Shown: one piece after another, positions 1-8,583 of the stretch
How positions within the stretch are numbered: position 1 is the first letter of the stretch
Layout of the letters: each line of letters starts with the position of its first letter
From: Pseudomonas rhizophila
Lineage (GTDB): Bacteria > Pseudomonadota > Gammaproteobacteria > Pseudomonadales > Pseudomonadaceae
DNA length: 64,000 bases
Direction: 5' to 3'
Assembly (NCBI RefSeq): GCF_003033885.1
Contig: NZ_CP024081.1
Location: 1,275,898-1,339,897 of the forward strand
Translations under genes and position numbers: made by a program
Notes under the pieces: generated by a model
The model's input: the letters and a program-made list of their open reading frames with translations, nothing else
Database searches by the model: none
Told to the model about the DNA's origin: nothing

Positions 1-1020
1 CTGGCCCTGTTCTCCTTCAACAAAGGCTTGCCGCTGTCGATACGCTCGATCTTCTACCCGTTGCTGGGTGAGCGCGTTTGGGGATGGCCGGGCCATATCA
101 TCGACATCCTGGCGGTATTCGCCACGCTGTTCGGGCTGGCGACGTCGCTGGGCATCGGTGCCGAGCAGGCCGCTGCGGGGATTGAACACCTGTTTGGCAT
201 TCAATCGACCAGCGTGAGCAAAGTCGTGCTGATCATCGGCATCACCCTGATTGCCCTGTGGTCGGTGCTCGCCGGGTTGGAGAAGGGCGTCAAGCTGCTC
301 TCCGAAATCAACATGGGCCTGGCCCTGTTGTTGCTTGTGTTCATTATCGTGGTGGGACCAACCCTGGCGATCCTCACCGGCTTCTTCAAGAACCTGGTGA
401 CCTACGCCGAGTACCTGCCGGCGTTGTCCAACCCCTTCGGTCGCACAGACACTGAATTCACCCAAGGCTGGACGGCGTTCTACTGGGCCTGGTGGATCAG
501 CTGGTCGCCGTTTGTGGGGATGTTCATTGCCCGCGTCAGTCGCGGCCGTACCGTTCGCGAGTTCCTGATCTCGGTGCTGTTGGTGCCTTCGCTGGTGTCG
601 GTATTGTGGATGACCACCTTTGGCGGGACAGCCATCGACCAGGCCACCCTCCAGGGGCTGAGTGGGGTCAAGGATGCGGTGTTGGAGCTCAAGCTGTTTG
701 CCATGCTCGAAGGGCTTCCGCTCAAGGAGATCACGTCACTGCTCGGTATCGTGCTGGTGATCGTGTTTTTCATCACCTCTTCGGATTCCGGTTCGCTGGT
801 CATCGACACCATCACTGCTGGCGGCAAGGTCGATGCGCCGGTTCCACAGAGGGTGTTCTGGGCCATCATCGAAGGTGTGATCGCTATTGCGCTGTTGTTG
901 GGCGGCGGTTTGATCGCGTTGCAAGCCATGGCGGTTTCCACCGGCTTACCGTTTGCCATTGTCCTGCTGCTGGGCTGTATTTCCCTGGTCAAGGGATTGA
1001 TGTCGGAACCGCGCACCTGA
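1..1020 (+). CDS. BCCT-family transporter, C-terminal part (5' end outside window)
   Basis: Secondary transporter of the betaine/carnitine/choline family in the inner membrane; substrates are typically quaternary amines taken up with Na+ or H+. The reading frame is open from base 1, so the gene begins upstream; about 339 codons are visible before the TGA. The visible part contains the family's aromatic signature (WAWWISWSPFVGMFIAR, about residues 160-176 of the fragment) followed by SRGRTVREF, and several hydrophobic segments. It ends at a short C-terminus (GLMSEPRT), so it lacks the long cytoplasmic tail of osmosensing BetP or BetT proteins. It converges on the exonuclease gene 4 bp downstream. 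Family membership is secure; the substrate cannot be read from the sequence. Confidence 0.9.
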   Translation: MALFSFNKGLPLSIRSIFYPLLGERVWGWPGHIIDILAVFATLFGLATSLGIGAEQAAAGIEHLFGIQSTSVSKVVLIIGITLIALWSVLAGLEKGVKLLSEINMGLALLLLVFIIVVGPTLAILTGFFKNLVTYAEYLPALSNPFGRTDTEFTQGWTAFYWAWWISWSPFVGMFIARVSRGRTVREFLISVLLVPSLVSVLWMTTFGGTAIDQATLQGLSGVKDAVLELKLFAMLEGLPLKEITSLLGIVLVIVFFITSSDSGSLVIDTITAGGKVDAPVPQRVFWAIIEGVIAIALLLGGGLIALQAMAVSTGLPFAIVLLLGCISLVKGLMSEPRT

Positions 1021-1024
1021 CCTT

Positions 1025-1735
1025 TTAATCCCACAGCTGGCCGATAGGGACGGACGGGCTGTAGTGAGTGGCTATTTGCGCTTGCAACAGCTCGGCCGTC
1101 GCCAGGGCATCGGTCAAGGCATGATGGGCGTGATAGGGCGGCAGGTGGTAGCGCAAGCGACTGTCCGCTAACCGGATGGACTCGGGTGGACGGCGTAACA
1201 GCCGGTCCAGCCAACGCCGCTGACCGCGCACCTGCCGCGCTTCCAGCTGCATCGTGTCAATCACCGGAAATTGCAGGCCCTCCCCAAGGTGATTGCGTAA
1301 CGCCTGATCCAGGAAGTTGCGTTCGATGGCCCGGTAATGCACCACCATGATCTTCCCCGCCATGGCTTCCAGCACTTTCTCCATGACGTCCGGCAATCGG
1401 GGAGCATGACGGATGTCGGAGTGCGTGATGTGGTGAAACGTCACCGACTCATGACTGAGCTGCGAGGGCTTGATCACCCAGTACAGGGCTTCACCGCAGC
1501 GTATGCGCCTGAGGGTGAACGGCAGCAGGCCGATGCTGACGATACTGTCAGTGCGCGCGTTCAGGCCGGTGGTTTCAAGGTCCATGGCCAGCAGTTCCAC
1601 CTGCTCCAGCGCAGTCCCGGCGTCGATGACACCCTGTTGGTAGAAGCGTTGCAGCAGCGGGTGCCGGGCTTGCTGTTCCAGACGTTTGAAACGTGCCGCC
1701 CAATCCAGCGTTTCTTGCCCCTTCGGATTGTTCAT
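1025..1735 (-). CDS. DnaQ-like DEDDh 3'-5' exonuclease
   Basis: 236-residue protein of the DNA polymerase III epsilon-type exonuclease superfamily. The DEDDh motifs are visible: Exo I around DLETTGL (residues 52-58), Exo II around HYRAIERNFLD, and Exo III as HHALTDALATAELL near the C-terminus. It is clearly not the replicative epsilon subunit, because the N-terminal extension is long and there is no polymerase-binding tail. The ATG overlaps the stop of the upstream cNMP/CBS/DUF294 gene by 4 bp (ATGA), so the two are translationally coupled. From memory of the family context, this exonuclease-DUF294 pair recurs near acetate-utilisation genes (acs, crbS/mxtR) in gammaproteobacteria; a role with acetate or carbon signalling is inference. 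Confidence 0.88.
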   Translation of the reverse strand: MNNPKGQETLDWAARFKRLEQQARHPLLQRFYQQGVIDAGTALEQVELLAMDLETTGLNARTDSIVSIGLLPFTLRRIRCGEALYWVIKPSQLSHESVTFHHITHSDIRHAPRLPDVMEKVLEAMAGKIMVVHYRAIERNFLDQALRNHLGEGLQFPVIDTMQLEARQVRGQRRWLDRLLRRPPESIRLADSRLRYHLPPYHAHHALTDALATAELLQAQIATHYSPSVPIGQLWD

Positions 1736-3609
1736 CGGGATGGCCGAGCGTGACCGGGGTAGCGGAATCGCAGGAATTTCTGCGCATTGCTCAATACCTG
1801 AAACGCTTCCTTGAGGTTGTGCCGCTCAGTGGTGGAAAAGCGCTCCGGTTCGATGTAGTTATCCGGTTTCTGGCCCTGTTCGATGGCGTCGACCTGGTGT
1901 CGGATACGCACCATCGACAGGAATTCCAAGGCATAGCGCAGATGCTCAATGGCCTGCGGTTGCACGAGCTGTGTGGTGCTGATGGCTTCGAGACGATCAA
2001 AGGAATTCTGCGCCGTGGTCCCGCAGGCCAGGGCGTGGATACGGATCAGATCGGTCAATGGCGCCGTGCCACGGCCCTTGAGGTTGATGATCTGTTTTTG
2101 CTTGCCGTCGGTTTCCATTACGAAGGTGCGAAAGAAACCCAAGGGGGGCGTGCGGTTCAAGGCATTCCGGGCCATCGCCGCCAGGAAGGCGGGGGTCACC
2201 CTGGATTTTTCAGCGCAGAGCACCTTGAGTTCGTTGACCATTTCCAGTTGCCCATAGACCCCGTCCAGGTCAAAGAAGATGCAACTGTTGAGCAGGGTGG
2301 CGGCATTGGGCTTCTCGATCCACTGGCTGAAATACTCGCGCCATACTCGCAACGGCTGCCGCCATTGCGCGTTGGTGGCCATGATGCCGCCCTTGCAGTA
2401 GCTGTAGCCGCACTCTGCCAGGCCGTCGCTGACGAAGGTGGCCAGGCTTTTGAAGTATTCGTCGTGCAGGGCCGGGTCGAAACGATCATCCAGCACCAGG
2501 GCGTTGTCCTGGTCGGTCACCAGCAGCTGCTCGTCCCGCGCCATCGATCCCAGCACCATGAAGCAGTACGGAACCGGCGGCGGCCCCAGTTCCCGCTCGG
2601 CCAATTCGAGCAACCGCTGGGTGAAGGCGCGGCCAATGCCCGAGATGGCGCTGCCGATCATGTGAGCCGTCGCACCGTCGCGCACCATGCGAATGTAGGT
2701 GCCGCGCAGATCCCGCAACAACGAGCGCAAGCCCTCGACAGAGCTCTGGTTGGAGATGCTGTTGACCAGGTACAGGCTGCTCTGGGACTCGTGCCGGATG
2801 ATGTCCGACAGGTTGATCAACCCCAGCGTGCGTCCCTTGTGCACCACCGGTAGGTGGTGGATGTTGCTGCGAAGCATGCACAACATGGCTTCGAACAACG
2901 AGTCATCGGCCTGGATGACCACCGGATCGGTCGACATCACTTCACCGATGCAGGTATCGCCGCTGCGGTTGGCGGCCACTACCCGGGTGCGCAGGTCGCG
3001 GTCGGTGACGATGCCGAGCATTTTTTCCGGGTGATGCCCGGCAGGTTCCAGGACGACGACGCAGGAAACGCTTTCCTGGGACATCAACCGTGCCGCTTCA
3101 TGAACGCTGGTGTGCGGGGTGACCCAGACCAGGTCCCGGGAAATCAGCGCGCGGGATTTCAATTGGATCAGTTCGCTGGCGCGGCCCTGGGCCTCGACGG
3201 CGGATTTGAGCCTGGAGTGTCCTTCGGCCTCGACAAAGTCGGCGAAGCTGTCATGTTGCTCGCACAGCTGGGCAAACACATCCGCCGGGATGAAATAGAT
3301 CAGGCTGTCTTCAAGGGCCCGCGCCGGAAAACGCACTTTGTTGCTGCGCAGCAGGCTGGCCTGACCAAAGATGTCGCCTTCCACCAGCCGGTTGTACAAC
3401 TGGCCGTTGCGCCGGTAGATCTCGACTGCGCCACTGCGCACATAATGCAGGTCGTGGACGATGGAGCCTGCCTCGAGAATATCGCTGCCGGCCTTGAAGT
3501 AGCTGACTTCGACGCGCTGCGCTATGGCCTCCAGGGTTTGCTGGGGCAGGGCATCGAAAGGGGGAAAACGATGCAGGTGCTCGCTGATTTCCAGTAACTC
3601 GATCTGCAT
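1732..3609 (-). CDS. cNMP-binding / CBS / DUF294 putative nucleotidyltransferase signalling protein
   Basis: 625-residue cytoplasmic protein with an N-terminal cyclic-nucleotide-binding-like domain (about residues 10-130), a CBS domain pair (about 155-275), a DUF294 nucleotidyltransferase-like domain (about 295-430, containing GSMARDEQLLVTDQDNALV, a G-S plus D-x-D-type NTase motif) and the DUF294 C-terminal domain. The start was set at the ATG of MQIELLEI rather than the upstream in-frame ATG, because a GAGG Shine-Dalgarno sits about 6 nt before it and the extra 19 residues look non-coding. It overlaps the downstream exonuclease gene by 4 bp. It probably senses a nucleotide or adenylate and controls a partner; partner and substrate are unknown. 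Confidence 0.88.
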   Translation of the reverse strand: MQIELLEISEHLHRFPPFDALPQQTLEAIAQRVEVSYFKAGSDILEAGSIVHDLHYVRSGAVEIYRRNGQLYNRLVEGDIFGQASLLRSNKVRFPARALEDSLIYFIPADVFAQLCEQHDSFADFVEAEGHSRLKSAVEAQGRASELIQLKSRALISRDLVWVTPHTSVHEAARLMSQESVSCVVVLEPAGHHPEKMLGIVTDRDLRTRVVAANRSGDTCIGEVMSTDPVVIQADDSLFEAMLCMLRSNIHHLPVVHKGRTLGLINLSDIIRHESQSSLYLVNSISNQSSVEGLRSLLRDLRGTYIRMVRDGATAHMIGSAISGIGRAFTQRLLELAERELGPPPVPYCFMVLGSMARDEQLLVTDQDNALVLDDRFDPALHDEYFKSLATFVSDGLAECGYSYCKGGIMATNAQWRQPLRVWREYFSQWIEKPNAATLLNSCIFFDLDGVYGQLEMVNELKVLCAEKSRVTPAFLAAMARNALNRTPPLGFFRTFVMETDGKQKQIINLKGRGTAPLTDLIRIHALACGTTAQNSFDRLEAISTTQLVQPQAIEHLRYALEFLSMVRIRHQVDAIEQGQKPDNYIEPERFSTTERHNLKEAFQVLSNAQKFLRFRYPGHARPSR

Positions 3610-3705
3610 GGAACCTCGTGGCTGATCAATTGAGAGACCAACATGCCAGTTCCAGGGGCCGCACACAAACCCTGGGTGAGTGAGTCGTGTGCGGCGCAGG
3701 CGTTG

Positions 3706-4497
3706 TCACTGTTGCTGGGGCACCGCCAGCCACTGGCCGATGACCTTCTGGTAGCTGCCATTTGCTTTGCTCAGGTGCAGCCACTGGTCGACGTACATTT
3801 TCCAGGTGATGTCGTCCCGTGGCAGCAGGTAGGCCTTCTCGCCATACTGCAAGTAGCGGCTGGGGTTGACGGCGCAAAGACCGGGCTTGAGTTTCTGCTG
3901 ATAGAGCGCTTCCGAGGCATCGGTGATCATCACGTCGGCCCGCTTGTCCAGCAGCTCCTGGAAGATGGTCACGTTGTCGTGGAACTTGAGTTGCCCTTTG
4001 GGCAGGAACGCCCGGACGAAAGCTTCGTTGGTGCCGCCGGCCGGTTCCACCAGGCGCACCGAAGGCTGGTTGAGCTGTTCAATGGTCTGGTAGCGCGCCT
4101 GGTCCTCGCAACGCACCAGTGGGATTTTGCCATCCACATCCAGGGTGGTGCTGAAGTTGGCTTTTTTCTGACGCTCCAGGGTCACGGAAATCCCGCCCAT
4201 GCCGATATCGCATTTACCGGCGACCATGTCCGGCATCAGGGTTTTCCAGCTGGTCTGCACCCATTGAACCTTGACCCCTAGGCTGGCGGCCAGCGAACGG
4301 GCCATGTCAATGTCGATCCCCTCGTATTCACCTGTTTCGGCTTTGTAGGTGTAAGGCTTGTAGTCGCCCGTCGTACACACTTTCAGCTCGCCGCGTTGCA
4401 GGACCTGATCAAGGTGCGAAGGGGCTGGCTCGGCAAGGGCGCTGCCGCAGAACGCCAGCAGGCCACAGAACGTCATTGTGTTTGTTATGTTTTTCAT
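3706..4497 (-). CDS. periplasmic solute-binding protein, PheC (cyclohexadienyl dehydratase)-like
   Basis: 263-residue protein with a Sec signal peptide (MKNITNTMTFCGLLAFCGSALA) and an SBP family 3 fold. Sequence features such as CTTGDYKPYTY, GGTNEAFVRAF, DNVTIFQELLDKRADVMITDASEA and EKAYLLPRDD resemble the periplasmic dehydratase PheC/CDT of P. aeruginosa more than amino-acid ABC receptors. Members of this clade convert arogenate/prephenate to phenylalanine/phenylpyruvate or are non-catalytic relatives. No ABC permease or ATPase genes lie beside it, which fits an enzyme or a stand-alone receptor. The start at 4497 removes a 23-residue non-signal-like extension. It is divergent from the diguanylate cyclase gene. 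Specific activity is inferred, not shown. Confidence 0.8.
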   Translation of the reverse strand: MKNITNTMTFCGLLAFCGSALAEPAPSHLDQVLQRGELKVCTTGDYKPYTYKAETGEYEGIDIDMARSLAASLGVKVQWVQTSWKTLMPDMVAGKCDIGMGGISVTLERQKKANFSTTLDVDGKIPLVRCEDQARYQTIEQLNQPSVRLVEPAGGTNEAFVRAFLPKGQLKFHDNVTIFQELLDKRADVMITDASEALYQQKLKPGLCAVNPSRYLQYGEKAYLLPRDDITWKMYVDQWLHLSKANGSYQKVIGQWLAVPQQQ

Positions 4498-4654
4498 AGG
4501 GACTGCACGTCTCGCAAGGGAGGGGACAAGACGGGCAGTGTAGTGAAAAGGTTGGCGGGCTGTCATTGGCGCCTCAAACTTCGCAGGTGTGCTGCCTTCG
4601 CCTCTGTCATCATGGGCGATGGCAGACTTGGGTCAGGGGAGAAACACGTTTCGG

Positions 4655-5845
4655 ATGGACGCATCAGTCGTCAGAATTACGCTTATGTTGATGGTCCCAG
4701 GGATCCTGTCGGTCTTTGGGGTTGCGTTCGTCTGCGCCTGGTTTATCGACAAAAAACGCGACTATCTGCTGCTCCTGGCTGGTGGCTGTGGCCTGTTCGC
4801 GTGTGGCGCCACGTCGCAGCTTTTCGGCTGGCCTCCCGGGGTCGGGCCCAATGCCATTGTGTCCGGCGCGCTGTATACCTCGGCGGTCCTGGCAGTGGCC
4901 GAAGGCGTTTTGCTGCGCTCGCAAAAACGCCTCGGCTGGCGGCTGGACGTGGCCGTGGTATGCGTCATTTCCCTGGCACTGGCCTGGTTCTTTTATATCG
5001 ACCGCAACCTGCTTGCGCGCATCTACATCCAGAACTTCGGCTATGGTGCGATTTTGCTTGTGGCGGCGGTCAAGCTCAGATCGCTGTTACGCGGGCGACT
5101 CGTTGACAAGGCGCTGTTCTGGGTGTTGCTGGTCTTCGCGTTGCATTTCTTTCCGCGGACCCTGTTGACTGTCGGGCTGTCGGTGCCGCTGGACCGGGTC
5201 GCTTTCGCCAACTCGGTGTTCTGGCAGGCGCTCCAGTTGTCCCTGGCGGTGCTCGGTATCGGACTTGCCTTTGTGATTCTCGCCGCGGCCATTGCTGACG
5301 TGATCGATGACCTGCGTCGCGAACGCGACTTTGACCCGTTGACCGGTGTCTTGAACCGGCGCGGCTTCGAAGAACGGGTGTCGATGCTGCTGATGAAGAG
5401 CCCGCGCGGCACGACAGCGCTGGCACTGTGCGATATCGACAACTTCAAGAACATCAACGATAGCCATGGCCATGACGTGGGCGATAACGTCTTGCGCGAA
5501 GTTGGCCAACTGCTGCGCACTTCGGCGCGCAAACGGGACATCGTCGGGCGCCTCGGTGGTGAAGAATTCGCTGTGCTCCTGCCGGACACCGATGCCCGGG
5601 AAGCTTACGAATGTGCCGAGCGCTTGCGGGCGGCTATCGAGAACGGTACGCCTGTCACGCGCGATACGGTCGGGCCGGTCACCGCGAGTTTCGGTGTCGG
5701 CAGTCTAGGCCCCAGGGAAACCTGGCAGGATCTTTACAAGCGCGTAGATACCTTGCTTTACCAGGCGAAGCGAACCGGGCGCAATCGCACGGTGGCCGAT
5801 GAAGTTCCGGGTCGGATCGAAAGGCCCACCGAGGTTCAGTCATAA
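4655..5845 (+). CDS. membrane-anchored GGDEF diguanylate cyclase
   Basis: 396-residue protein with an N-terminal membrane region of about seven hydrophobic segments (residues 5-220) and a C-terminal GGDEF domain that makes cyclic di-GMP from two GTP. The active-site loop is GGEEF (residues 301-305) and an RxxD inhibitory site, RKRD, lies five residues before it (292-295), so an active, product-inhibited cyclase is expected. The domain begins at DFDPLTGVLNRRGF. Start at the ATG of MDASVVRI, with GGGGA upstream; the frame stays open further 5' but that part is not protein-like. The membrane part may sense a small ligand or membrane state; no known sensory family was recognised. Confidence 0.9.
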   Translation: MDASVVRITLMLMVPGILSVFGVAFVCAWFIDKKRDYLLLLAGGCGLFACGATSQLFGWPPGVGPNAIVSGALYTSAVLAVAEGVLLRSQKRLGWRLDVAVVCVISLALAWFFYIDRNLLARIYIQNFGYGAILLVAAVKLRSLLRGRLVDKALFWVLLVFALHFFPRTLLTVGLSVPLDRVAFANSVFWQALQLSLAVLGIGLAFVILAAAIADVIDDLRRERDFDPLTGVLNRRGFEERVSMLLMKSPRGTTALALCDIDNFKNINDSHGHDVGDNVLREVGQLLRTSARKRDIVGRLGGEEFAVLLPDTDAREAYECAERLRAAIENGTPVTRDTVGPVTASFGVGSLGPRETWQDLYKRVDTLLYQAKRTGRNRTVADEVPGRIERPTEVQS

Positions 5846-5868
5846 GCCGCGAGCGCGAGCCGGGGTTG

Positions 5869-6501
5869 CTAGCGTGAAATGATCCCGTGATCGATGGCGT
5901 ATTTCACCAGGGCCGCGGGCTTGTCGATGTTGAGCTTGCGGCGGATGCTCAGGCGATGGGTTTCGACGGTGCGCACGCTGATGTCCAGTTCCCGGGCCAT
6001 TTCCTTGTTGTTCAGCCCCTGGACCATTTTGTACAACACCTGACTCTCGCGCGGCGTCAGCTCGTTGTCGGTGGTTGGGTCGGTGGCCAGCCGTTGGGCA
6101 ATCTCGGCACTGTAGAAGGTGCCACCGCTGATGATGGCTTCAATGGCCGCGATGATTTCCCGCGAAGGGGCATTCTTGAGCACGTAGCCACTGGCGCCGC
6201 AGCGCACGGACTCACTCACATACTCATAATTGTCGTACATGCTCAGGATGAGGATCTTGAGGTTGGGGTATTGCTTGCCCAGCAGGCGGGTCAGTTCAAG
6301 TCCGTTCATGTCCTTGAGGCTGATGTCCATCAGCAACAGGTCCGGTTGGCAGCGCCCGACCATCTCGATGGCCTGTGCACCATTCTCGGCTTCGCCCACC
6401 ACGTCCAGTTGGGGCATGACGGACAACAGGGCCCTGATGCCATCGCGGACCAGGGAATGATCATCGACCAGCGCGACGCGGATCACAGAGGGCAGGTTCA
6501 T
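5869..6501 (-). CDS. NarL/FixJ-family response regulator
   Basis: 210-residue regulator: receiver domain (residues 7-122; acidic pair D13-D14, phospho-acceptor D59 in LLLMDISLKD, K at YVLKNAP) and a LuxR-type helix-turn-helix (about 147-207; LTPRESQVLYKMVQGLNNKEMARELDISVRTVETHR). It follows the histidine kinase gene by 31 bp on the same strand and is its likely partner. The three TACGTA-centred repeats upstream of the truncated cstA at 8095-8129 are candidate targets, by inference from context. Confidence 0.93.
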   Translation of the reverse strand: MNLPSVIRVALVDDHSLVRDGIRALLSVMPQLDVVGEAENGAQAIEMVGRCQPDLLLMDISLKDMNGLELTRLLGKQYPNLKILILSMYDNYEYVSESVRCGASGYVLKNAPSREIIAAIEAIISGGTFYSAEIAQRLATDPTTDNELTPRESQVLYKMVQGLNNKEMARELDISVRTVETHRLSIRRKLNIDKPAALVKYAIDHGIISR

Positions 6502-6532
6502 CGGCAGGTGCTCTTGTCAGGTTGGGCGCGCA

Positions 6533-7894
6533 TCAGCTTTGTGTCGCCAGCATGTTCATGGGCAGCAGGATATCCAGCTCGCTTCGTCCCGGCACCGAGG
6601 TCATTTCCAGCCGTCCGCCGAAATGCTCGACCCGCTCGCGGATATTGCGCAGGCCGATGCCGGCGTGGCCACGTTCGACCTGCGGTACGTTGAAACCCAT
6701 CCCGTCGTCCACCACCGTCAGGCGCAAGGACTGGCCGGACCCGAACAGGGTGATGCCGACACTTTTCGCCCCGGCGTGACGCTCGATATTGGTCAAGGCT
6801 TCCTGAGCAATGCGAAACAGCGAAACCGGTGCTCCATTTTCCAGGCGGCAATCGAATTCGTTGCTTTTGTACGACACTTCAAGCCCGCTGCGTTGCTGAA
6901 ATTCGGCCGCGAGCTGGCCGATGGCGGCGGACAGGCCCAGGGTGTCGAGCAGGGAGGAGCGCAAGTCGTGGGAGATGTTGCGGATCTCGCCAATGGCTTC
7001 CCCCAGCCGGTCTGTCGCGTTCTTCAGGATGCCCAGGCCGTTTTCCTGCCCCTTTTCGAGGACGTGACTGGCCAGTTCAAACTGGAATTTTATCGACACC
7101 AGTAATTGGCTGATGCCGTCGTGCAGCTCGCGTGAAACTCGCGCGCGTTCCTCTTCCTGCAAGCTGACGATGCGCTGGTTCAATCGTTGCAGCTTTTTGT
7201 CGGCCAAGCGATGTTCGCTGACGTTGAGGGTCATGCCGCCGGCAAACACCAGCAGGACCGCCACCAGCGCAATGGCGGCGATGGCCTGCATGGTGGTGTG
7301 GATGCCCTGGGCCACCTCAGCGCGGGCTTGCTGGGTGGCGCGCTCGACATCCTCCAGGTAAATCCCGGTCCCGAGCATCCAACCCCAGCGATCCAGCATC
7401 ACCACATAGGCCAGCTTGTCGGTCACCTGGCCGGAGGAGGGCTTGTTCCAGGCGTAGCGCTGGAAACCTTCGCCGGATTCAGCGCTCTTGAGCAATGCCT
7501 GGATCACCGGCAGCCCCTGGGGATCTTTCATGTCCCAGAGGTATTGGCCCACCAGTTCGGACTGCCGGGCATGCATCAGGCTGCGCCCCTGGCGGTCGTA
7601 GACGAAGAAATAGCCATTGATGCCAAAACTGAGCTTGCGCAGCTCCTCCAGCACCTGCTGCTGCGCGCGTGCGTCGCCCTGGCCGTTGTTATACAGCGGG
7701 GCGATCAGGCTTTGCGCCATTTCGACGTAGTTTTTCAGCTCTGCTCGCTTGCTGGCCAGGATGCTGTCTTCGATCAGTTGCGCCTGTTGATCACCCAACT
7801 GGCGATTAAGCGAGATCACCAAGGCGCAGATGACGGCAATCGCCAGGACCAGGGGCAGAATTCCCAAGGCGACGATTTTGTGTTTGAGCAGCAT
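6533..7894 (-). CDS. cache-domain NarX-type sensor histidine kinase
   Basis: 453-residue inner-membrane kinase. TM1 is about residues 8-29, a periplasmic single-cache domain about 35-195 (GINGYFFVYDRQGRSLMH and DRWGWMLGTGIYLEDV are typical of the sCache_2 fold that binds small carboxylates), TM2 about 202-220, then a HisKA_3 dimerisation domain with the phospho-acceptor H258 in SRELHDGISQLL and a C-terminal HATPase (VVDDGMGF, GIGLRNIRERVEHFGG). It is co-oriented with the NarL-type regulator and divergent from the cstA-like gene, so carboxylate sensing (for example pyruvate or acetate) controlling CstA-type uptake is a reasonable hypothesis. Confidence 0.92.
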   Translation of the reverse strand: MLLKHKIVALGILPLVLAIAVICALVISLNRQLGDQQAQLIEDSILASKRAELKNYVEMAQSLIAPLYNNGQGDARAQQQVLEELRKLSFGINGYFFVYDRQGRSLMHARQSELVGQYLWDMKDPQGLPVIQALLKSAESGEGFQRYAWNKPSSGQVTDKLAYVVMLDRWGWMLGTGIYLEDVERATQQARAEVAQGIHTTMQAIAAIALVAVLLVFAGGMTLNVSEHRLADKKLQRLNQRIVSLQEEERARVSRELHDGISQLLVSIKFQFELASHVLEKGQENGLGILKNATDRLGEAIGEIRNISHDLRSSLLDTLGLSAAIGQLAAEFQQRSGLEVSYKSNEFDCRLENGAPVSLFRIAQEALTNIERHAGAKSVGITLFGSGQSLRLTVVDDGMGFNVPQVERGHAGIGLRNIRERVEHFGGRLEMTSVPGRSELDILLPMNMLATQS

Positions 7895-7949
7895 GTGTAC
7901 TCCTGTCCGGACTCAACGGGGGGAGGCGAATGGTCGGCATCATAACGCT

Positions 7950-8040
7950 GTGGGAGCAAAGCTTGCTCGCGATCGCGACGGATCAGCCTGGACTGTTGCC
8001 AACAGACCCAGCGTTATCGCGAGCAAGCTTTGCTCCCACA
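7950..8040. repeat. REP inverted pair (REPIN-like)
   Basis: GTGGGAGCAAAGCTTGCTCG at the left end and its inverted copy (CGAGCAAGCTTTGCTCCCAC) at the right, separated by about 43 bp. One of many such palindromic pairs in intergenic spaces of this window. Confidence 0.85.
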
Positions 8041-8094
8041 GTCGTTAGCCTGCATTGGCTTTGCATGGGCTCACACAGAGGGATTCCACGAGAA

Positions 8095-8129
8095 TCTACG
8101 TAGAACTACGTAGATGGCCCGTACGTAGT
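8095..8129. promoter_or_regulatory. three TACGTA-centred repeats, candidate regulator-binding region
   Basis: CTACGTAG at 8096-8103, CTACGTAG at 8106-8113 and GTACGTAG at 8121-8128 lie between the kinase gene and the truncated cstA, 115-150 bp before its start. The first two are spaced exactly 10 bp (same DNA face). Short tandem palindromes are typical targets of LuxR/NarL-type regulators; assignment to the response regulator at 5869-6501 is inference. Confidence 0.5.
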
Positions 8130-8242
8130 ACTGCGGATTTATTTATTGACGGCTTCCACGGATATTGGGCCGGCTCCGAATAGTCGGGGCACACTATAAA
8201 AACAATCGCCGCAATCCACTGGATATCGGCAGGAGACACGCA

Positions 8243-8546
8243 ATGACAACCCGTCTGGTTAAACACCTTGCCTGGTTTGCCGTGGCTGTTCTGGGAGCTT
8301 GTGCGTTGAGTGTCGTGGCCTTGCGCCGCGGCGAACCGATCAACGCCCTCTGGATCGTCGTCGCAGCCGTGGCCATCTACCTGGTCGCCTACCGCTACTA
8401 CAGCCTGTTCATCGCCAATAACGTGATGCAACTCGATGCGCGCCGGGCCACCCCCGCCGTGCTCAACAACGATGGCCTGGACTATGTCCCGACCAACAAA
8501 CACATCCTGTTCGGCCACCACTTCGCGGCCATTGCCGGTGCGGGGC
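8243..8546 (+). pseudogene. cstA: carbon starvation protein CstA-like transporter, 5' remnant
   Basis: 101 codons with an AGGAGA ribosome site 7 bp before the ATG. The protein start (MTTRLVKHLAWFAVAVLGAC, then LWIVVAAVAIYLVAYRYYSLFI and VPTNKHILFGHHFAAIAGAG) is the N-terminus of the CstA/BtsT peptide-and-pyruvate transporter family, which is normally about 690 residues. The frame runs into the left end of the IS element at 8547 and no CstA sequence resumes beyond the right end at 9790, so roughly 590 codons are deleted. The remnant holds two membrane spans and cannot be a functional transporter. It is divergent from the kinase-regulator pair that may once have controlled it. Confidence 0.88.
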
Positions 8547-8583
8547 TGAACTGGTCAAGTAATTCTGGACACCAGTTAAGGTT

